Shown here: in pieces, positions 5,476 through 10,034 of the stretch
Position numbering within the stretch: position 1 is the stretch's first letter
Layout of the letters: each line of letters begins with the position of its first letter
Assembly (NCBI GenBank): GCA_020724025.1
Contig: DYHU01000133.1
Location: forward strand, 1 to 10,034
DNA from: Syntrophorhabdus sp.
GTDB taxonomy: Bacteria > Desulfobacterota > BSN033 > UBA1163
Direction of reading: 5' to 3'
DNA: 10,034 bases
Notes under the pieces: model-generated
Databases searched by the model: none
Told to the model about the DNA's origin: nothing
Seen by the model: only the letters and a program-made list of their open reading frames with translations
Made by a program: the position numbers and the translations under genes

Positions 5476-6882
5476 TTAAGAATAAGGTTTGATCCGCTCC
5501 TGCTGCTGGATACCCAGTTTATCCATCTTATATTTCAAAATCCGTCGGCTGATCCCCAGAATCTCTGCAGCATGCGATTGAATAAAATTGGCTCTTCTTA
5601 GAGCATCCAGAATGATCTCCTTTTCAAATTCTTCCTCCGCTTTTGAGAAGGAGATCTGACCGCTCAAGACCGATTCTCTCAAACTATTCGTTTTGGATTG
5701 ATTGACGATGGGAAGGGGCAATTCATCGGGCTGGATATACTCATTGTTGGTGAGAGCGATCACCCGTTCGATCAGGTTCTCCAGTTCCCGAACATTTCCG
5801 GGCCATTCATAACTCATCATCAATTCCAATGCCCCTTTGCTGATCCCCTTCAAATTTTTTTGGTTCTCCTCACTGAATTTCTTTGTAAAATGGTTGATCA
5901 ATAATGGAATATCCTCTCTTCGTTCTCGTAAGGGGGGAATGACGATGGGAACCACATTGATCCGGTAGTAGAGATCCTCCCGAAACTGCCCTTTCTTGGT
6001 GAGCTGGGGCAAATCCTTATTCGTCGCCGTAATCAGTCTCACATCGACTTTGATCGTCTTCGAGCCTCCCACCCGGTTGAACTCCTTCTCTTCGAGAAAC
6101 CGGAGGATCTTCGCCTGGGTCATCAGGCTCAATTCGCCGATCTCGTCGAGAAAGAGAGTCCCCTGGTGGGCGACTTCAAAACGGCCCAGTTTTTTCTCGA
6201 TCGCATTCGTAAAGGCTCCTCTTTCATGGCCGAATAATTCACTCTCGATCAGAGTCTCCGGAATAGCCGCGCAGTTGATGGTGACGAAGGGATGATTTTT
6301 CCGGGGACTATGGTAGTGGATGGCGCGGGAGACGAGTTCTTTTCCTGTTCCGCTCTCTCCCATAATCAGAACCGTCGATCGGGTATCAGCCACCTGCTTC
6401 ACCATTTTAAATATTTCTTTCATCCCCTTGCTCTTTCCCACAATATTATCAAAGCCGAAACTCCGGTCGACCTCCATCCATAGACGCTGGTTCTCCTCCT
6501 TCAGCGCCTTTGTGGAAAGGGCCCGGTTGACGATCAAACGCAGTTCGTCCACATCGAAAGGCTTGGTGATATAGTCATAGGCTCCGAGTTTCATCGCTTC
6601 CACAGCCGTCTTGACGGTCTTGGTTGCAGTGATCATAATAACGATCTGGTCGGGCAGGGTCTGTTTCAGCCTTTCCAGAACCCTCAGGCCATCCATATCC
6701 GGCAGGATGATATCGAGGAGGATCACATCAGGGATATGAACATCGATCTGACGAAAAGCCTCTTCCGCATTTTTTACCAAAAAAACCTGGTACTCCCCCT
6801 TCAGGATCATCTTTAAGGATTCTCTGGCTCCCACCTCGTCATCGACCACCAGAATACTTTTCAACGCTTCGCTTCCAACCAT
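5476..6882 (-). CDS. Sigma-54-dependent response regulator, NtrC family
   Basis: This 468-residue transcriptional activator has the classic three parts. The receiver (about 8-122) has D14/D15, phospho-acceptor D57, T85 and K107. The AAA+ domain (about 145-380) has Walker A GESGTGKE (175-182), a GAFTNA loop (222-227) that contacts sigma-54, and Walker B FLDE with D246-E247. A FIS-type helix-turn-helix fills about 432-457. ATP hydrolysis should remodel sigma-54 RNA polymerase at -24/-12 promoters. The start is set at the ATG at 6882. A GTG two codons upstream (6888) overlaps the ribosome-binding sequence AAGGAG (6893-6888), which sits 5 nt before the ATG. The GAFTNA loop differs from canonical GAFTGA at the fifth position. 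The likely kinase is encoded upstream at 8682-10034, and a likely target is the HD-GYP gene downstream. Its 5' leader is filled by repeat elements. Confidence 0.93.
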   Translation of the reverse strand: MVGSEALKSILVVDDEVGARESLKMILKGEYQVFLVKNAEEAFRQIDVHIPDVILLDIILPDMDGLRVLERLKQTLPDQIVIMITATKTVKTAVEAMKLGAYDYITKPFDVDELRLIVNRALSTKALKEENQRLWMEVDRSFGFDNIVGKSKGMKEIFKMVKQVADTRSTVLIMGESGTGKELVSRAIHYHSPRKNHPFVTINCAAIPETLIESELFGHERGAFTNAIEKKLGRFEVAHQGTLFLDEIGELSLMTQAKILRFLEEKEFNRVGGSKTIKVDVRLITATNKDLPQLTKKGQFREDLYYRINVVPIVIPPLRERREDIPLLINHFTKKFSEENQKNLKGISKGALELMMSYEWPGNVRELENLIERVIALTNNEYIQPDELPLPIVNQSKTNSLRESVLSGQISFSKAEEEFEKEIILDALRRANFIQSHAAEILGISRRILKYKMDKLGIQQQERIKPYS

Positions 6883-6887
6883 CGCCA

Positions 6888-6893
6888 CTCCTT
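6888..6893 (-). promoter_or_regulatory. Ribosome-binding site deciding the start of the sigma-54 regulator
   Basis: A strong AAGGAG on the minus strand lies 5 nt before the ATG at 6882. It overlaps the alternative GTG at 6888, which therefore cannot be the start served by this site. The first base of the site coincides with the edge of the TATTTA repeat flanking MITE-like element B. Confidence 0.75.
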
Positions 6894-7036
6894 ATTTAGA
6901 GTCTGTTTATAAATTGTTCCCTCAATCAGAATCGTCATTCCGGCGAAAGCCGGAATCCAGTCCTTTCAAGACCCTCTGGATGCCGGATCAAGTCCGGCAT
7001 GACGGAATAACGGAATTTATAGACAGACCCTATTTA
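6893..7036. mobile_element. MITE-like paired-hairpin element B with TATTTA flanking repeats
   Basis: A 132-bp element (6899-7030) is flanked by 6-bp direct repeats TATTTA (6893-6898 and 7031-7036), which look like a target-site duplication. Its terminal inverted repeats (6899-6915 and 7014-7030) match at 15 of 17 positions. The core holds two perfect hairpins: ATTCCGGC/GCCGGAAT (6937-6956, loop GAAA) and ATGCCGGA/TCCGGCAT (6980-7000, loop TCAAG), with outer CGTCAT...ATGACG edges. There is no coding capacity. The core layout matches element A, but the terminal repeats differ. It is inserted immediately upstream of the ribosome-binding site of the sigma-54 regulator gene. Confidence 0.7.
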
Positions 7037-7037
7037 G

Positions 7038-7112
7038 TTGTCATGCTGAACTTGGTTCAGCATCCCTTGTAATCGTTTATCATTCGACCCCGAAACGAGT
7101 TCGGGGTGACAA
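7038..7112. repeat. Paired-hairpin element C (GTCATGCTGAAC type)
   Basis: This 75-bp element is bounded by TTGTCA (7038-7043) and TGACAA (7107-7112). Inside are two perfect hairpins: ATGCTGAAC/GTTCAGCAT (7043-7063, loop TTG) and ACCCCGAA/TTCGGGGT (7087-7107, loop ACGAG). It has the same two-hairpin layout and GTCA/TGAC edges as elements A and B, but different stems. It lies between element B and the end of the AAA+/kinase fusion gene. Elements B and C fill nearly all of the 6889-7125 gap. Confidence 0.6.
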
Positions 7113-7125
7113 TTGTGGATCATGG

Positions 7126-8685
7126 TTAGGAATTTGTGGATTGATAAGTGATCACCTTTCTTCTCTCCGCAGGAAATTTCATGGAGACGAGGGTTCTCAG
7201 TTTCTTCTCATTCACTTCGAATTTCATCATCCCCCGATTCCTCTCGATCATCTCCTTGATGAGCCTTATCTCCAGATCGGTCAACTCCTTTTCCCGGAGC
7301 GAAGGCACCCCCAGTAATGTATCCAGGGGTTCAATGGGTTTCTTATATCCGGTGAAGACCATCATGATTTCAACGTATCTCCTCTCCTTCGACGGTGGCG
7401 CCTTCCCTTCCCCATTTCCCTTCTGGTCATCCAGGGACTTGGTTAAAAAACCAATGCTTCCGCTCATGGGGATCGAAGGAATGGCATACTGGATTAAGGA
7501 GGTGAGAATATATCGCAACTGCTCCTCATGGAGGATGGTTTCAGGAAGGTCTTTTTCATACTTCCTGAATAGTTTGATCTTCTTGTTTTCGATCTGTGTC
7601 CCATACCTTTTCAGGACATCTTCGATGATGGAATGAATGGTATCTCTCTTCTCGATCGGGTGATTGATCTTAATATAATTGAGAAGGCCGTTGAGCACAC
7701 CGTCAATCTTTTCGATATCCTCGGTGACGATTCTGTAGAAATAGTCTCTGAATTCCGCATCATTAAATTTATCCCTCAGGAGCTGGGTAAAGGTCTTGAT
7801 GGAGACCAGGGGATTTTTGATGCGATGGACCAGTTCAATAAAAAAGAGCGGGGAGTCAGGGATGTTCAGTCCGTTGGATTGGTTCTTGGGAGGCTCATTC
7901 TTAAGAGGCTCAGCCGGCCTCGTCTCTGCCTTTTCGATAAAGGAGTTAAAGGAATTCCTATCCATTCCATTCTGGATCAAGAGATCTTTTTCCATGATCT
8001 TTTCGCCTTCTGACAAGATCGCGCTCCGGATGATGACATGCTCCAGTTCCTTCAGGTTCCCAGGCCACCAGTAACTTTCCAATAACCTGAGGACCTCATT
8101 CGAGATGCCCATTCTTTTGATCTTTAACCGTTTGGCATTCTCTTCCAGGATATATTGAGCGATTGTGCCGATTTCCCGCGGACGATCCCTTAACGGCGGA
8201 AGATGGATGGACAGGGTTTTTAAGCGAAAATATAAATCCGCTAAAAATGTCCCCTGTGCCACCCTTTCTTTCAAATTCTCCGAGGAAGAGGAGATGAAGC
8301 GAATATTTTTAACGGCCCTTTTCTCCACCCCGTTCTGGAATAATCCGTCCTCGACCAATTCCAGGAGTTTCAACTGATCCATCGGACTGAGATGCCCGAC
8401 TTCGTTCAGAAAGAAGGTCGCAGGGGTCATCCCGAAATGGATCTCTTCAAAGAGGGGGCGGAGATGGGCAAAGAGTCCATTTTCACCCAAAATCTGACAA
8501 TCGAACCTGTAAAAACGATGGGATTTCCAATCCCCTGTATGATGGATGACCTTGGCAAGCAACTCTTTTCCTGTCCCCTGTTCCCCCTGAATGAAAACAG
8601 GGGCGTTGTTCAGGGCAGATTTTTGAACCAGTTTAACAACCTGGGGGGAAAGGATGGGAGAGTGAATTAAATCCTGATAGTTCAT
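7126..8685 (-). CDS. Degenerate sigma-54 AAA+ domain fused to degenerate histidine kinase
   Basis: This 519-residue fusion has an unusual order. Residues 1-240 align with the AAA+ domain of NtrC-type activators: Walker A GEQGTGKE (34-41), an LYFRL segment with R154, and WPGNLKEL (207-214). However, the GAFTGA loop is absent, with about 10 residues missing, and Walker B reads FFLNE, with N94 for the usual Asp. There is no receiver and no helix-turn-helix. A linker (about 241-279) leads to a HisKA-like dimerisation domain with H287 in VHRIKNPLVSIKTF, where Arg replaces the acidic residue after His. The following ATPase-like region lacks recognisable N, G1, F and G2 boxes. It probably cannot activate sigma-54 or autophosphorylate. 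The start overlaps the upstream kinase stop as ATGA, so translation is coupled. The HisKA part resembles that kinase's, so a modulator or scaffold role by heterodimerisation is possible. No membrane segment is seen. Confidence 0.85.
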   Translation of the reverse strand: MNYQDLIHSPILSPQVVKLVQKSALNNAPVFIQGEQGTGKELLAKVIHHTGDWKSHRFYRFDCQILGENGLFAHLRPLFEEIHFGMTPATFFLNEVGHLSPMDQLKLLELVEDGLFQNGVEKRAVKNIRFISSSSENLKERVAQGTFLADLYFRLKTLSIHLPPLRDRPREIGTIAQYILEENAKRLKIKRMGISNEVLRLLESYWWPGNLKELEHVIIRSAILSEGEKIMEKDLLIQNGMDRNSFNSFIEKAETRPAEPLKNEPPKNQSNGLNIPDSPLFFIELVHRIKNPLVSIKTFTQLLRDKFNDAEFRDYFYRIVTEDIEKIDGVLNGLLNYIKINHPIEKRDTIHSIIEDVLKRYGTQIENKKIKLFRKYEKDLPETILHEEQLRYILTSLIQYAIPSIPMSGSIGFLTKSLDDQKGNGEGKAPPSKERRYVEIMMVFTGYKKPIEPLDTLLGVPSLREKELTDLEIRLIKEMIERNRGMMKFEVNEKKLRTLVSMKFPAERRKVITYQSTNS

Positions 8686-10034
8686 CGTGGCTCAAAAAAA
8701 GTCGTCCGTTGATTTCCGAGATCGCTTTGCCTTCTTCTTGGATGATCCTGGTCCACAGGCAAATTGATGAAGAAGGAGGTCCCCTGGCGCACCCGGCTTT
8801 CAACATCAATATATCCTTTGTGATCCTGAACAATCTGGCTGGAGATCGATAGTCCCAGGCCGCTTCCCGTCGTCTTCGTCGTATAAAAGGGGTTGAAGAT
8901 TTCCTCTAAATATTCTTGCGGGATGCCACAACCCGTATCCTTAAATTCGACCTGCAGAAAGGGCTCCCCTCCGGGTTTCAAAAAGGAATGGGTTTTTACA
9001 GTGATTTCCCCATTCTGAGGAGTCGCTTCAATAGCGTTTAGCAAAACGTTTAAAAAGACCTGTTTGATCTGTTCCCGGTCAACCTTGACGGAGGGCAGAT
9101 CCGGCGTATATTGTTTGTCGATATGAATATGCTTTTTCTTGCTCTCCGTCGAGACCAGAAGGATCATCCCATCTAAAATGCTGTTGACATCTTCAAACTC
9201 CAATTTGGGGCTCGAAGGCCTGGCAAAATCTAAGAGTTCGTTGACCAGATGGGAGATCCGGTCCACCTCTCCTGCGGCAATGCTCAAGAAATGATTTCGA
9301 AATTCCTCGTCCTCGAGCCGTTCCGGCAATAATTGGGTGAGCGTCTTAATGGCAACCAGGGGGTTACGGATTTCATGAGCCAGGCCTGCCGTAAGAATTC
9401 CAAGGGAGGCGAGACGGTCCGCCCTGCGAATATAGGATTTTGACTTCTTCAGGTCTTCATAGAGCCTTGCATTCTCAATGGCAATGGCGGTTTGGTTGGC
9501 AAGCGTGGTGAGCAGTTCAATATCCTCGTGATAATAGACATCCTTATTGAATTTATGACTGAGATTGATAATTCCAATGAGCTGTCTTTTTGAGATAAGC
9601 GGTATGCTGACCTCTGCTTCCAACAAAGACATTTGTTGAATGACACCATTTAATTCCGGGATATTGGCTCCCTTAGCCAATTCCTCTCTCACAACAATTT
9701 CTCCCATTTTTTGTAAATAGCCGGGCAGGGGACTTCCTTTGGGAAGCAGAGGGGTGGCGGTGGGCATCTTTATATTCTTTGATTCAAATAAATAGTACCC
9801 CCCTTTTTCACCGTCCAATAAAAATAGGGACGCCTTATCCACCCCCATCGTCTGCGTAATGGTCTCAATGATCCTTTTTGAGAGGGATTGCAGATCAAGG
9901 ATATTCACCATCGCCTTGCTGAATTTCCCAAGAGTCTCACGATAATTGTAGCGATCTTTAAAGAGAAAATGCTCCACTGCTTTCTCTGTCCTTGGTTTGA
10001 TCCTGTGAAATAAGATGGCCGCCAGGAAAAGGAC
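8682..10034 (-). CDS. Sensor histidine kinase with GAF domain (5' end beyond window)
   Basis: The frame stays open to the right window edge, so the gene is cut. An apparent GTG start at 9977 is internal: 19 more codons upstream read as a hydrophobic VLFLAAILF stretch and a basic HRIKPRTEK turn, the end of a membrane helix. Numbering from that GTG, a GAF domain spans about 26-175. The HisKA domain has phospho-acceptor H201 in AHEIRNP. The ATPase domain has N310/N314, DTGCG (347-351), FNPFYTTK (361-368) and GSGLGL (371-376), all intact, so it should autophosphorylate. It is probably an inner-membrane sensor with a cytosolic GAF module; the FKDRYNYRETL segment after the membrane part is typical of kinases with multi-helix N-termini. 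The stop overlaps the next gene by 4 bp. Its likely partners are the two response regulators downstream. Confidence 0.92.
   Translation of the reverse strand, partial: VLFLAAILFHRIKPRTEKAVEHFLFKDRYNYRETLGKFSKAMVNILDLQSLSKRIIETITQTMGVDKASLFLLDGEKGGYYLFESKNIKMPTATPLLPKGSPLPGYLQKMGEIVVREELAKGANIPELNGVIQQMSLLEAEVSIPLISKRQLIGIINLSHKFNKDVYYHEDIELLTTLANQTAIAIENARLYEDLKKSKSYIRRADRLASLGILTAGLAHEIRNPLVAIKTLTQLLPERLEDEEFRNHFLSIAAGEVDRISHLVNELLDFARPSSPKLEFEDVNSILDGMILLVSTESKKKHIHIDKQYTPDLPSVKVDREQIKQVFLNVLLNAIEATPQNGEITVKTHSFLKPGGEPFLQVEFKDTGCGIPQEYLEEIFNPFYTTKTTGSGLGLSISSQIVQDHKGYIDVESRVRQGTSFFINLPVDQDHPRRRQSDLGNQRTTFFEPR

Noticed and set aside
6883..6888. GTG start giving a 470-residue sigma-54 regulator
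   Set aside because: The GTG overlaps the AAGGAG ribosome-binding site, which instead serves the ATG at 6882.
5100..7112. CRISPR-like array made of the repeated hairpins
   Set aside because: The repeats are palindromic, few, of differing sequence and separated by genes. There is no regular repeat-spacer pattern and no cas gene.
7148..7636. 162-codon plus-strand open frame opposite the fusion gene
   Set aside because: It is an antisense shadow. I considered it as evidence against the unusual fusion, but the minus-strand frame aligns over its length with AAA+ and HisKA families.
7126..8685. The fusion gene as a pseudogene
   Set aside because: The frame is intact over 519 codons, keeps Walker A and the His-box histidine, and is coupled to its neighbour by an ATGA overlap. 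Loss of motifs without frame damage fits altered function better.
5476..10034. PrsK/PrsR (PEP-CTERM exopolysaccharide) sensor-regulator pair
   Set aside because: The general layout (membrane GAF kinase plus sigma-54 regulator) is similar, but I see no family-specific motif and no exopolysaccharide or exosortase gene in the window.

Overview
The window looks like chromosomal DNA of an uncultured anaerobic bacterium, most likely of the Desulfobacterota (former Deltaproteobacteria) type. This rests on a ferredoxin-dependent 2-oxoacid oxidoreductase, a CcsA/CcsB-type cytochrome c assembly protein, sigma-54 signalling genes and many small palindromic repeats between genes. There is no rRNA, tRNA or other phylogenetic marker, so the lineage is an inference.

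Left part (1-1870, plus strand): a compact metabolic operon. It encodes the beta and gamma subunits of a 2-oxoacid:ferredoxin oxidoreductase, overlapping by 11 bp, followed by a small protein with two ACT domains. The alpha and ferredoxin subunits are not in the window and are probably upstream. About 147 bp rich in hairpins precede the beta gene. A long imperfect inverted repeat (1890-1986) lies where this operon converges on a minus-strand ccsB-like gene (2015-2863).

Right part (3154-10034, all minus strand): a signalling cluster. In transcription order it holds a sensor histidine kinase cut by the right window edge; a degenerate sigma-54-type AAA+ domain fused to a degenerate histidine kinase, joined to the first gene by an ATGA overlap; an NtrC-family sigma-54 activator; a receiver/HD-GYP response regulator; and an unknown protein with an N-terminal CxxC. 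The two receiver domains resemble each other, so one kinase may feed both an expression output (the sigma-54 activator) and a cyclic-di-GMP output (HD-GYP). A good sigma-54 -24/-12 promoter lies in front of the HD-GYP gene, so the activator may drive it directly.

The intergenic gaps of the signalling cluster hold three paired-hairpin elements sharing GTCA...TGAC edges, two of them with longer terminal inverted repeats like MITEs. One is inserted next to the ribosome-binding site of the sigma-54 activator. The most unusual gene is the AAA+/histidine-kinase fusion (7126-8685): it has lost the sigma-54 contact loop, the Walker B aspartate, the acidic residue after the phospho-acceptor His and the kinase ATP-binding boxes, yet it is an intact 519-codon frame beside an intact kinase.
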